Source: Pseudomonadota bacterium (GTDB lineage: Bacteria > Desulfobacterota > WTBG01 > JAPLJA01). From it: a DNA stretch of 46,387 nt. Shown piece by piece: positions 26,777 to 33,946 of the stretch. Under the pieces are notes generated by a model, which saw only the letters and a program-made list of their open reading frames with translations, searched no databases and was not told the DNA's origin. Each line of letters starts with the position of its first letter. Positions within the stretch are counted from its first letter, which is position 1. Position numbers and translations under genes: made by a program. Location of the stretch: contig JAPLJA010000066.1 in NCBI GenBank assembly GCA_026388815.1, forward strand, positions 1 through 46,387, given 5' to 3'.

Positions 26777-26990
26777 GAGATGAGCGTAAAATTCAAGATA
26801 AAGGATTTAAGGGGCAAAGGGGTCAAGGGGTCGAGTGAGAATGTCAAGTGACAAAGCTCAAAGTTCAAATGAATGTCAAATGACAAAATCCGAAGTTCAA
26901 ATTTGGCATTTGTCCGCCACCGGCGGATGACATTTGGATTTTAATCCTTGAACCCTCGAACCCTATTCAATCAATGAATTGAGTAAACTC
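26777..26990. repeat. intergenic repeat-like DNA with hairpin before ribE
   Basis: Contains several variants of a CAAATG/TCAAAT phrase (GTTCAAATGAATGTCAAATG, CATTTG, GACATTTGGATTT) around a perfect hairpin TCCGCC (26913-26918) / GGCGGA (26922-26927). It ends with the TTGAACCCTCGAACCCTA phrase. A similar TTGACTTTTGACATTTGAAC string occurs at 45983-46002 next to the vapC fragment. It looks like dispersed REP-type filler; no gene and no FMN riboswitch were recognised. Confidence 0.45.
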
Positions 26991-27629
26991 ATGTTTACCG
27001 GCCTGATAGAAGACCTGGGTGAAGTGAAGAGGATAGAAAAACGGGGTGAGAACCTTTCCCTCCTCATCTCTTCCCACCTCGACCCCAAGGAACTCAAGAG
27101 CGGTGACAGCGTTGCCGTAAACGGTGCCTGCCTGACCATTGTTTCGCTGACCCCGAAAGGGTTCACCGTGGAAGTCTCTCCTGAGACTGTCAGGCGAACG
27201 AACCTAAGGGACCTCAAAGAAGGCGACCTCGTCAACCTGGAAAGGGCGCTCAGGTTAAGTGACCGCCTGGGAGGCCACCTAGTTTCAGGGCATATAGACG
27301 GTACCGGTATCCTGGGCCGAAAAATAAGAGAAGGGGAATTCTATCATCTTACTTTCTCTGCATCTCCAGAGATCATGAGGTATGTCATTGAGAAAGGCTC
27401 GATTGCCGTTGACGGGATCAGCCTCACCGTTAATCAGTGCCGGGACAAGGATTTCACCGTTACCATCATACCCTTTACGCTCAACCACACTAACCTCGGT
27501 GAGCGGAAGGTGGGGGAGCGGGTGAACCTCGAAGTTGACCTGATCGGGAAGTATGTAGAAAAGTTTGTTGGGCTCAAGAATGAAAAGGGAATAAACAAAG
27601 ACTTTTTAGCTGAACACGGTTTCATTTAA
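26991..27629 (+). CDS. ribE: riboflavin synthase alpha subunit
   Basis: Dismutates two 6,7-dimethyl-8-ribityllumazine molecules to riboflavin. It starts with the diagnostic [12 protein letters not shown] and has two lumazine-binding repeats (about 1-95 and 96-195), each with a G-D-S/G-I-A-V-(N/D)-G element ([25 protein letters not shown]). The ATG at 26991 is preferred to a TTG four codons upstream. 212 residues. Confidence 0.96.
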   Translation: MFTGLIEDLGEVKRIEKRGENLSLLISSHLDPKELKSGDSVAVNGACLTIVSLTPKGFTVEVSPETVRRTNLRDLKEGDLVNLERALRLSDRLGGHLVSGHIDGTGILGRKIREGEFYHLTFSASPEIMRYVIEKGSIAVDGISLTVNQCRDKDFTVTIIPFTLNHTNLGERKVGERVNLEVDLIGKYVEKFVGLKNEKGINKDFLAEHGFI

Positions 27630-27651
27630 AATATTTTTGCGGAGAAAATCC

Positions 27652-28860
27652 ATGCCGGTTTGCAGGACTCAGGATACAATTCAGGAAATAAAGAAAGGCA
27701 GGATGGTCATCCTCTGCGATAATGAGGACCGGGAGAATGAAGGTGACCTCACCATGGCTGCAGAGAAGGTCACGCCAGAGGCCATCAATTTTATGGCTAA
27801 GTACGGAAGAGGCCTCATCTGTCTCTCTCTTTCTGAAGAAAAGCTTGAACAGCTCAAGCTTCCCCTGATGGTCACGGAAAACACCTCGCCTTTCCAGACC
27901 GGATTTACCGTTTCCATCGATGCCAAGAAAGGGGTTACTACGGGGATCTCAGCCCCTGACCGGGCAACTACCATCCTGACCGCCATCCGCGATGACTGTC
28001 AGCCTGAAGATCTGGCCCGTCCGGGTCACGTCTTCCCCCTGCGGGCAAAAAAGGGCGGGGTGCTGGTGAGGACCGGTCAGACCGAAGGTTCCGTTGACCT
28101 TGCCCGGCTTGCCGGATTTAAGCCGGCAGCGGTGATCTGCGAGATCATGAAAGACGACGGTACCATGGCGAGGATGCCTGACCTGAAAATCTTTGCCGAG
28201 AAGCACAGCATTAAGATCGCTACCATCGCTGACCTCATCAAGTATCGCCTCCAGATGGAGTGCCTGATCAAGAAGGCGGTTGAGACTCACTTTCCTACCA
28301 TCTACGGCGGGGACTTCAGGATGATCATTTATGACAGCGAAGTGGATAATAACCAGCATATTGCCCTGGTCAAAGGGGAGTGGGAGCCAGATGAAGAGGT
28401 GCTCGTGCGGGTCCACTCTGAATGCCTGACCGGCGATGCCCTGGGCTCACAGAGGTGCGACTGCGGCGAACAGCTCAGGCGCGCAATGGAGATAATCGAC
28501 AGGGAAGGAAAAGGGGTAATCGTCTACATGCGTCAGGAAGGGAGAGGGATCGGGTTCCTGAACAAGATGAGAGCCTATGCCCTCCAGGATGAGGGAAGGG
28601 ATACCGTGGAGGCGAATGAAGAGCTGGGCTTCAAGGCGGATTTGCGGGACTATGGCACCGGTGCCCAGATCCTGAGAGCCTTGGGGGTCAAGAAGATGCG
28701 GCTCCTAACCAATAACCCCAAGAAGATTGTCGGTCTGGAAGGGTACGGGCTGATTGTTACGGAAAGGGTTCCCATCGAAATCAAACCGGGTGTCAAGAAC
28801 CTGGGATACCTGAGGACCAAGAAGAAAAAGATGGGGCATCTGCTCAATATCAAAGACTAA
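27652..28860 (+). CDS. ribBA: bifunctional 3,4-DHBP synthase / GTP cyclohydrolase II
   Basis: Makes both riboflavin precursors. The N-terminal DHBP synthase (about 8-205) has [12 protein letters not shown], the acidic metal site, and [14 protein letters not shown]. The C-terminal cyclohydrolase II (about 210-395) has [21 protein letters not shown] in two adjoining parts (zinc Cys) and RQEGRGIGF. The ATG at 27652 has GCGGAG 7 bases upstream and gives MPVCRTQDT; a TTG five codons earlier is less likely. 402 residues. Confidence 0.96.
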   Translation: MPVCRTQDTIQEIKKGRMVILCDNEDRENEGDLTMAAEKVTPEAINFMAKYGRGLICLSLSEEKLEQLKLPLMVTENTSPFQTGFTVSIDAKKGVTTGISAPDRATTILTAIRDDCQPEDLARPGHVFPLRAKKGGVLVRTGQTEGSVDLARLAGFKPAAVICEIMKDDGTMARMPDLKIFAEKHSIKIATIADLIKYRLQMECLIKKAVETHFPTIYGGDFRMIIYDSEVDNNQHIALVKGEWEPDEEVLVRVHSECLTGDALGSQRCDCGEQLRRAMEIIDREGKGVIVYMRQEGRGIGFLNKMRAYALQDEGRDTVEANEELGFKADLRDYGTGAQILRALGVKKMRLLTNNPKKIVGLEGYGLIVTERVPIEIKPGVKNLGYLRTKKKKMGHLLNIKD

Positions 28861-28881
28861 GGTCAAGCAAGGGGAGGCGAT

Positions 28882-29355
28882 ATGGTAAAGTCAATAGAGG
28901 GGAAACTCAAGGCTGAAGGTTTACGGTTTGCAATCGTGGCGAGCCGCTTTAACGACTTCATCTCCCGCAGGCTCATTGACGGGGCAACAGATGCACTGCT
29001 CCGCCACGGGGCAGATGAAAAAAATATCGAAATAGTGAGGGTGCCCGGTTCCTTTGAGATACCGCTTGTTGCTAAAAAAGTTGCCGGCAGCAAGAAATAT
29101 GATGCCGTCATCTGCGTCGGTGCGGTGATCCGGGGAGCCACTCCCCACTTTGAATATATCAGTGCCGAGGTGGCAAAGGGTATTGCGCAGGTCTCCCTTG
29201 AATCAGAGATACCCGTTGCCTTCGGGATCCTGACCACTGACAATATCGAGCAGGCGATAGAAAGGGCAGGAACGAAATCAGGGAACAAAGGATGGGATGC
29301 TGCCCTCTCCGCCATCGAGATGGCCAACCTCCTGAAGGAAATTGGAAAGAAATAA
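28882..29355 (+). CDS. ribH: 6,7-dimethyl-8-ribityllumazine synthase
   Basis: Condenses DHBP with the ribitylamino-uracil. Motifs: [11 protein letters not shown], the PGSFEIPL loop, [14 protein letters not shown] with catalytic His, and FGILTTDN. Starts at ATG after GGGGAGGCG. 157 residues, the usual length for the icosahedral enzyme. Confidence 0.97.
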   Translation: MVKSIEGKLKAEGLRFAIVASRFNDFISRRLIDGATDALLRHGADEKNIEIVRVPGSFEIPLVAKKVAGSKKYDAVICVGAVIRGATPHFEYISAEVAKGIAQVSLESEIPVAFGILTTDNIEQAIERAGTKSGNKGWDAALSAIEMANLLKEIGKK

Positions 29356-29364
29356 GGTTGTGCA

Positions 29365-29784
29365 TTGGGCAGCAGAAGGAAGTCACGTGAGCTCGCCCTT
29401 CAGATTCTCTTTGAGCTTGACACCAATCAGAGTGATGTTCAGAAGGCAATTGATCAGTTCTGGAAGAACTTTGACTATCCGGAGGATTTACGGGAATTCT
29501 CAGAACGGCTCATAGAGGGGGTCGCCGAGCACAGGGAAGAAATTGACCGGCTGATCAAAAAGCACGCCAAAAACTGGAGCCTCAGCCGGATAGACCGGGT
29601 GGACCGGAATATCATGAGGGCTGCCATCTTCGAGCTCGCCCACTGCCCTGATATCCCGCCGAAAGTCGCAATCAACGAAGCGATCGAGCTCTCCAAGAAA
29701 TTCGGCAGTGAAAAATCCTCGTCCTTCGTAAACGGCATCCTCGATAAGATCGCGCAGGAAATTAAGAAAAGTATAAAAATTTGA
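29365..29784 (+). CDS. nusB: transcription antitermination factor NusB
   Basis: RNA-binding all-helical protein of the rRNA antitermination complex. RKSRELALQILFELD, WSLSRIDRVDRNIMRAA and VAINEAIELSKKFGSEKSSS are diagnostic. It begins at TTG 29365 since no ATG or GTG is available in frame near AATAAGG. Its position after ribH is the common proteobacterial order. It ends exactly where the accessory region begins. Confidence 0.95.
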   Translation: MGSRRKSRELALQILFELDTNQSDVQKAIDQFWKNFDYPEDLREFSERLIEGVAEHREEIDRLIKKHAKNWSLSRIDRVDRNIMRAAIFELAHCPDIPPKVAINEAIELSKKFGSEKSSSFVNGILDKIAQEIKKSIKI

Positions 29785-29785
29785 A

Positions 29786-29902
29786 ATGCTCTACGCCGCC
29801 CTCCATATTGCGGGGTATTATCGAGGGGTGATTTATAATGCGGATGCGGTGAAAGATTATTTAAAGGCGACGAGAGCATTCGTCGAGAAGATAACACCCT
29901 AA
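29786..29902 (+). pseudogene. C-terminal remnant of a small helical protein (copy A)
   Basis: A 38-codon open frame reading MLYAALHIAGYYRGVIYNAD then AVKDYLKATRAFVEKITP. The LHIAGYYRG core resembles the C-terminus of small HEPN-like helical proteins (I associate it with DUF5618, unverified). The N-terminal part is missing because the sequence is directly fused to the end of nusB. A second related tail lies at 30540-30674 in the same orientation, with roughly 80 percent base identity by eye. Together they bracket the RelE/antitoxin pair. A hairpin follows the stop. Confidence 0.55.
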
Positions 29903-29910
29903 CGGACGGG

Positions 29911-29939
29911 TTCAGCGGCACTGTCAGATTCCCGCTGAA
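29911..29939. other. inverted repeat after copy A, possible half attC or terminator
   Basis: TTCAGCGG (29911-29918) and CCGCTGAA (29932-29939) pair perfectly over a 13-base loop, just after the stop in CCCTAACGG. The TAACGG-plus-hairpin layout resembles the left end of an integron attC site, but no GTTRRRY-like right end is present. No T-run either, so a terminator role is weak. Confidence 0.35.
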
Positions 29940-29944
29940 GTGCT

Positions 29945-30208
29945 TTATGAGATTTCTTTCTTATAAACATCTTTCCTGTGACCTATTCTAAGTACGAGAA
30001 CGTCATTCCCTAAAATAGCATAGATTACCCTGTAGTCACCAATGCGATACTTTCGAAGACCTGCAAATTGCCCTTTGAGGACTGGATAGGTATCTGCATT
30101 CTTTGAAAGCTCTCCCTCAACTTGATTGAGAACGCGTTGAGCTTCTGCCTTGGACAGTTTTTTCAGATCATGCTGAATCGACTTTTTGTAAACGATATTA
30201 TAAGCCAA
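29945..30208 (-). CDS. RelE/ParE-family toxin
   Basis: 87-residue RelE-fold toxin, predicted ribosome-dependent mRNA nuclease. Reads YNIVYKKSIQHDLKKLSKAE, then PVLKGQFAGLRKYRIGDYRV and VLRIGHRKDVYKK, the family's strand-turn-strand core with the basic residues used for RNA binding. It overlaps the antitoxin gene by 11 bp and comes second in the operon, the normal arrangement for relBE. Confidence 0.92.
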   Translation of the reverse strand: MAYNIVYKKSIQHDLKKLSKAEAQRVLNQVEGELSKNADTYPVLKGQFAGLRKYRIGDYRVIYAILGNDVLVLRIGHRKDVYKKEIS

Positions 30209-30416
30209 GAGACTTCCTCAATTCTTTGCCTGAAATAACTGGATCTGTTTTATCATGGAGTCGGTCAAGGGCCACCTGAAGATCTGCATAGTCTTCTATG
30301 TAAGACTCCAGAGCTTTCTGGATAATGTAAGAGCGAGGTCTTTCTGTTTCTTCGGCTATGCTGTTCAGTTGATTGGCAAGAGCTTTGGGGAGTCTAACTG
30401 ATATTGCTGTACTCAT
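30198..30416 (-). CDS. ribbon-helix-helix antitoxin (RelB/CopG-like)
   Basis: 72 residues. The N-terminal ribbon-helix-helix MSTAISVRLPKALANQL...ERPRSYIIQKALESYI is a DNA-binding dimer; the acidic C-terminal helix (DYADLQVALDRLHDK) should wrap the toxin. GGAGGTGTTTT precedes the ATG. It probably represses its own promoter at the direct and inverted repeats that overlap the -10 element. Confidence 0.92.
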   Translation of the reverse strand: MSTAISVRLPKALANQLNSIAEETERPRSYIIQKALESYIEDYADLQVALDRLHDKTDPVISGKELRKSLGL

Positions 30417-30434
30417 AAAACACCTCCTGCTGCT

Positions 30435-30473
30435 ATTGTATTACATTGTAAACTTAAGCATACATAAAGTCAA
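30435..30473 (-). promoter_or_regulatory. promoter and operator of the RelE/RHH module
   Basis: Minus strand TTGACT (30468-30473), 17 bases, TACAAT (30445-30450). The -10 is embedded in the palindrome TTACATTGTAA (30441-30451). The hexamer ATTGTA also repeats directly at 30435-30440 and 30445-30450, a 10-bp spacing (one helical turn) suited to ribbon-helix-helix repressors. Confidence 0.7.
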
Positions 30474-30539
30474 GAGGTGCATAATAAGAAACCTAATACA
30501 ATTTCCAGCGTCAGGCATTGACACCTATACTTAAAATTG

Positions 30540-30674
30540 ATGAGAGCATTTGAGATGTTCTACGATGCCCTCCACATCGCAGGGTATTATCGAGGGGTGA
30601 TTTAGAATGTGGATGCGGTGAAGGATTTTTTACAAGGCGACGAGCGGGTGTTTATTGAGGAAATAGCACACTAA
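30540..30674 (+). pseudogene. C-terminal remnant of a small helical protein (copy B)
   Basis: Reads MRAFEMFYDALHIAGYYRGV, then an in-frame TAG (30603-30605), then NVDAVKDFLQGDERVFIEEIAH. It parallels copy A at 29786-29902, including the TAACGG after the stop, but carries the premature stop and small indels. No upstream part of the gene exists, so it too is a decayed tail. The rest of 30417-30749 holds the promoter/operator above and nothing else recognisable. Confidence 0.55.
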
Positions 30675-30749
30675 CGGAAAGCTCACTGGTGGCTGGTTTT
30701 AGCCGAGGATAGGTTGCAATAGAAACTTAAAGAGCCTTGTTGCGGCACT

Positions 30750-31178
30750 TCACAAGGGTTCCAGCTTACCCGCCGTCTGGTGACGCGGCATGTTAGCCGT
30801 TCTTACATACGCGAAAGATTGGGGAGGACGGACCATGCCGAGCGCATCATCTAGATGCATCGGTTCCTTATAGCGAGTAGGATTGGAGACTCTGATGGCG
30901 TGACACTCCTGCTTACCGTGAAAATAGGCGCAAAAAAATCGACGAGAAATGCCTGCCTCCCGTCGCGTCCGACGCCACAAAGTATCCATTGGCAGAGACA
31001 ACACCTCTTCTATGTCAAATTCACCGATGACGCGGCATATCGGCCGTGATGCGTAAATGATTACCCTTGTCACATTGGTGTCCCTGAAAAGAGTACGCCT
31101 AAATTCAAAGCGTTTTCGCCCATCGAGAATCTTCTCGGCAAACTCAGGCCTAATTGACAATAGGACAGTCTGTGGCAT
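30750..31178 (-). CDS. ASCH/PUA-like domain protein (COG4933-type)
   Basis: 142 residues. VLLSIRPEFAEKILDGRKRFEFRR is the characteristic start of ASCH/PUA-like proteins; IIYASRPICRVIGEFDIEEV, GISRRFFCAYF and the terminal RPPQSFAYV also fit. Such domains bind RNA or modified bases. The family normally ends near PPQSFAYV; the last 17 residues here (from RTANMP) run through a GGCTAAC element and look like read-through into a decayed attC site. The first 29 bp overlap the 3' end of the PIN-GNAT-EVE gene, so the two are translationally coupled and probably act together. Confidence 0.8.
   Translation of the reverse strand: MPQTVLLSIRPEFAEKILDGRKRFEFRRTLFRDTNVTRVIIYASRPICRVIGEFDIEEVLSLPMDTLWRRTRREAGISRRFFCAYFHGKQECHAIRVSNPTRYKEPMHLDDALGMVRPPQSFAYVRTANMPRHQTAGKLEPL
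30758..30798 (-). repeat. degenerate attC-like site after the ASCH gene
   Basis: On the minus strand GGCTAAC (30798-30792) is followed by ATGCCGCGTC, ACCA, GACGGCGG: an imperfect stem with one unpaired base. A GTTAGCC-like right end would be expected but reads GTAAGCT. The GGCTAAC heptamer is the exact complement of the GTTAGCC boxes at the two other junctions (32684-32690 and 33628-33634), which suggests common origin. Confidence 0.4.
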
Positions 31179-32667
31179 TAGCGATCTCCAGTAAGCGATA
31201 GAATCCTTGGTCAGTTAGCGGTTCGAACCCGCGCGGATGCTCAAGGAGGACCCCTTCATCCTTCATTTGCGAGAGATTCGGCCTCTTCGGAAGCGAATAT
31301 ACAGAGAGAAACTTCACGACAAAAGGTCTATTCCGCGGCTTATAGTCCCAATGTTGACGAAGTTCCTCATCCGTAAATACACTCACGGTCTCGCAGGCTG
31401 CGCGGAAAGATTCGAAGTCTGGGAGATCCAGGTGCACCGATTCTACAACAGCGATCGTCGTCGCAACAGCTGTATAGTGCGCTGGCCCCGTCCCGGACCC
31501 AGTGCGATAGAAGACGATGATGTCCCCAGAGCGTAGATCGCGAAAGTATGATCGCGAAATATAGGCCTTCCGAATAGCATTTCGATTCGGCCGATTCTCA
31601 ACGAAATTCATCGGGGATTCGGTATGTAGGATCGAGTTGGGGAGAAGTTCTGTGTGGTACTCCGGACGGATCGGGACAATGAACTTCGGTGCCCCGCGAG
31701 AGATAAATGGGTAGGTGGAGGCGGGGTGATCCCGCATAGCCCGACGGGAAAACGGATGGGTCCAGACAGTCTCTTCGCCCCCATCCGAAATCTTGGTTCC
31801 GTACCGAGAGAATCCCCATTGGCTAATCAGGTCAATAAGGCGATTATGTTCTGGTGTGCGTTCGAAGATTGTTACATATATCTCATCGATTGATTGCTTC
31901 AGGGCATTATCGAAGATTATTTTCAGAAACCGCTCTCCGATTTTGTATCCATTCAAGACTACCTTAAACGTGCCAATCTTCAACCGTTGCTTCGGCGAGA
32001 ACATTGGATAGATATCGCCATACGGTTCGTCAGGGCCCTCAGTCTTTAGATAGAGGAAAGCAAGGATCCGGTCTCCGTCATCCCGGCAGATATAGGCAAT
32101 CTCATCAGCCTTTCGATTAAACCATCGCTCAAAGTCAGGGTAGTCTTGGCGGAAGGAATCAAAGAAGCTATCGGAGACGTCAACATTGCCGAAATACTCC
32201 TTCCTGACTGCAAGGACACGATATTCGACCAACTCGGGATGCTGACGGACGATCTGCTCGAGGAAGGAGTCAATCCGTTTGACGCGGTCGGTAATGCCGA
32301 GTAGCTTGGCCTTGGCGTGAACGCCCTGGTCTTCACTCAGGAGGAGGTCCACCCTCCCGGCGACAACCTCACGAATGAGGTCCGTATCTATACTATCATT
32401 AGTGGTCCGGTCCGATTGTCTGATCTGCGCAATCGCTGGCGTGTCACGGGCTATTGTTCGTAGCTGGACATAGCTTCGCAGCTTCGCCTCGAAGCTGCGC
32501 ACGACCTCCTTGCTCTGATGCTTACGGATCTCTTCAATTGAATGTGGATGGATGCATTTCTCGGCACGGATACGATCTAGCCAGCGGAAGAGATCCCCGA
32601 TGTCATCTCTTATGACGGCCGCAGCCTCGCGGTGAATCAGGATATTTGTGTCGAGCAGTACTCGCAT
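31150..32667 (-). CDS. PIN nuclease - GNAT acetyltransferase - EVE/PUA-like triple-domain protein
   Basis: 505 residues, three domains in order. PIN (about 1-150): RVLLDTNILIHRE with the first acidic residue, later DTDLIREV and LLLSEDQG with further acidic residues. GNAT (about 155-315): EIAYICRDDGDRILAFLYLK, the acetyl-CoA-type turn KVVLNGYKIGERFL, then LISQWGFSRYG. EVE/PUA-like (about 335-500): AYISRSYFRDLRSGDIIVFYR, AVATTIAVVESV, FVVKFLSVYSLPKRP. The gene starts 17 bp after the attC right end with GAGAGGTACC before the ATG, as in an integron cassette. It overlaps the ASCH gene. RNase, acyltransferase and base-reading domains on one chain suggest an RNA-directed toxin or defence effector; this is inference. 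Confidence 0.8.
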   Translation of the reverse strand: MRVLLDTNILIHREAAAVIRDDIGDLFRWLDRIRAEKCIHPHSIEEIRKHQSKEVVRSFEAKLRSYVQLRTIARDTPAIAQIRQSDRTTNDSIDTDLIREVVAGRVDLLLSEDQGVHAKAKLLGITDRVKRIDSFLEQIVRQHPELVEYRVLAVRKEYFGNVDVSDSFFDSFRQDYPDFERWFNRKADEIAYICRDDGDRILAFLYLKTEGPDEPYGDIYPMFSPKQRLKIGTFKVVLNGYKIGERFLKIIFDNALKQSIDEIYVTIFERTPEHNRLIDLISQWGFSRYGTKISDGGEETVWTHPFSRRAMRDHPASTYPFISRGAPKFIVPIRPEYHTELLPNSILHTESPMNFVENRPNRNAIRKAYISRSYFRDLRSGDIIVFYRTGSGTGPAHYTAVATTIAVVESVHLDLPDFESFRAACETVSVFTDEELRQHWDYKPRNRPFVVKFLSVYSLPKRPNLSQMKDEGVLLEHPRGFEPLTDQGFYRLLEIANATDCPIVN

Positions 32668-32683
32668 GGTACCTCTCTTTTTC

Positions 32684-32740
32684 GGCTAACGATACGGCTC
32701 TGTGGCGACGGTTAGCCGTCCGCAGCAGCCGTTTGTTGAC
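32684..32740 (-). repeat. attC-like integron recombination site
   Basis: A 57-bp imperfect palindrome read on the minus strand. Outer boxes: GTCAAC (left, 32740-32735) and GTTAGCC (right, 32690-32684). Inner arms: ACGGCT pairs with AGCCGT, left spacer AA against right ATC as an unpaired central spacer, then an extra unpaired G in the left arm, CTG/CAG, and a terminal GACGG-CTAA-CCGTC hairpin. The stop codon TAA of the upstream gene lies in the apical loop (32714-32712), and the next gene starts 17 bp beyond the right box. These are the structural marks of attC. The heptamers deviate from RYYYAAC/GTTRRRY at one position each. Confidence 0.7.
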
Positions 32741-33611
32741 CTTCCCTCGAGGTCCGAATCTTATTCGCCATATCCTTCCAAAGATCGCTCTTGATCGCGG
32801 GCTGTAATGGTTGTTCATCCGTCCTTAACGCTTCTGTGATTGGCGCATCGAACTCATTGATTAGCTTCAGAATACACATGGACGGGAGGATCGACATATT
32901 CGAGGCAGTTAGGATAGCTGCCTTGTGACGCTTTAAAAGGTCATCATTGAGCTGCCTGTCGATCTGTTCCTCGTGAAGAATCAGAGGGTGCTCTTTTGTC
33001 GAAAGCAGGAAAGGGAGCAGGGAGATCATTGATGGGTGGGATACTTGGCATAGCTCAGCGTAGAGGTCGAGAACTCCTTGATCGGCAATCGAATCAAGGT
33101 AGGTTCTTACCTGTTTTGTCTCGTGGCTAATGGGAACTGTGCCTTTTTCTGACATCATGACTTTCCGCGCGAAGACATAGTGTATCAATTCGTCTTCAAT
33201 AGGTTCCGAAAGGAGCACTCTTGTTGCATTCCCTTTCAGTGCATTTTCAATGGTTACGAAGTTAGTGCAGATAGGATCAATGATCCTGCCAGCTGTGTAG
33301 AAAGTGTCTGCACATGCTTCAATGAGGCCGCGAAGGGAAGCACAGAGGCCGTAGTAGTTGTCAGCGTTGTAAGCGCTATTGGCTGCATCATACCACTTCT
33401 TAACCCTCTTGATGCTCGTTGCAGCACAGACATGCATCCTCTGAACGATTTCACTCCAATAAACAAGCTGCATCTCTGCAATTGAGTCAATCTTCAGAAA
33501 GTTTTCCCCAGAAGTATAATTGTACACAACTCCACGGATTTTTGGTTCCACGTCCAGAATCACGCTGTAAAGAGGACTGAGTTGTGGTTCTTGTTTATCA
33601 TCTGAAGTCAT
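32712..33611 (-). CDS. hypothetical helical protein in a cassette context (299 aa)
   Basis: I do not recognise a named family. It is almost entirely helical. The YYGLCASLRGLIEACADTFY segment (about 82-101) resembles AbiV/DUF5677-like and HEPN-type helical proteins, and YAELCQVSHPS (near 185) resembles the second conserved block of such families, but the RxxxxH nuclease motif is not evident. No signal peptide or membrane helix. The start has GAGG 7 bases upstream and lies 17 bp after a GTTAGCC box, and the stop lies in the loop of the attC site. It is thus probably a single-gene cassette. A role in phage defence is possible only by analogy. Confidence 0.7.
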   Translation of the reverse strand: MTSDDKQEPQLSPLYSVILDVEPKIRGVVYNYTSGENFLKIDSIAEMQLVYWSEIVQRMHVCAATSIKRVKKWYDAANSAYNADNYYGLCASLRGLIEACADTFYTAGRIIDPICTNFVTIENALKGNATRVLLSEPIEDELIHYVFARKVMMSEKGTVPISHETKQVRTYLDSIADQGVLDLYAELCQVSHPSMISLLPFLLSTKEHPLILHEEQIDRQLNDDLLKRHKAAILTASNMSILPSMCILKLINEFDAPITEALRTDEQPLQPAIKSDLWKDMANKIRTSREGQQTAAADG

Positions 33612-33627
33612 GAGATTGCCTCTTCTT

Positions 33628-33668
33628 GGCTAACAAGTATATTCCGCAGTTGGGAATAATATAGAAGC
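33628..33668 (-). repeat. half attC/attI-like site before the 299-aa gene
   Basis: On the minus strand, TATTCC-CAACTGC-GGAATA forms a hairpin whose right arm continues ATACTT-GTTAGCC (33634-33628). The GTTAGCC box and its distance to the next start codon (about 17 bp) match the clear attC at 32684-32740. The left box is missing (AGCTTC where AAC is expected), so this is either a decayed attC or the boundary of the array. Confidence 0.5.
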
Positions 33669-33946
33669 TGGATGTGAAGGTGTCAATCACTTTTCGTAGA
33701 ATCATCACTGAAATGTCCTTGTAAAATCAATATAATATTGTCCAATTTATTATTATACGGAATTGTTATAATCTAACAACTTGTTATGTTTGAGGCATTC
33801 AAATAGAGGCCGGTCTTTAAGGGATTACACAATCTCCTCTAAATTCCTCGACCCGCGAATCACCCGTTTGATTTCAACGGTGCGGCCACAGTGAGGCAAG
33901 TGAAGAGTTAAGATTTAAGGAGTGGAGGAGTGGAAGAGTTGTGGAA
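33669..33946. other. AT-rich non-coding region between cassette genes and the PIN/AbrB module
   Basis: No gene. It contains a perfect 13-bp palindrome TAACAACTTGTTA (33774-33786) within a strongly AT-rich stretch (about 33715-33790), and a purine-rich stretch AAGGAGTGGAGGAGTGGAAG near 33917-33936. ATCTAAC (33771-33777) fits the RYYYAAC consensus, but a partner box is not clear. Confidence 0.35.

Noticed and set aside
25529-26990. FMN riboswitch expected before riboflavin genes
   Set aside because: I looked upstream of ribD and ribE and could not find the conserved FMN core; the spaces hold repeat-like DNA instead.
31212-31236. tRNA T-loop-like string GGTTCGAACCCG
   Set aside because: It codes for the EPLTD-side residues (PRGFEPLTD) of the EVE-type domain in frame, and no acceptor stem, D-arm or anticodon arm surrounds it.
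33774-33786. TAACAACTTGTTA palindrome as a further attC site
   Set aside because: Too short and without arms or box pairs beyond 13 bp; kept only as a palindrome in non-coding DNA.
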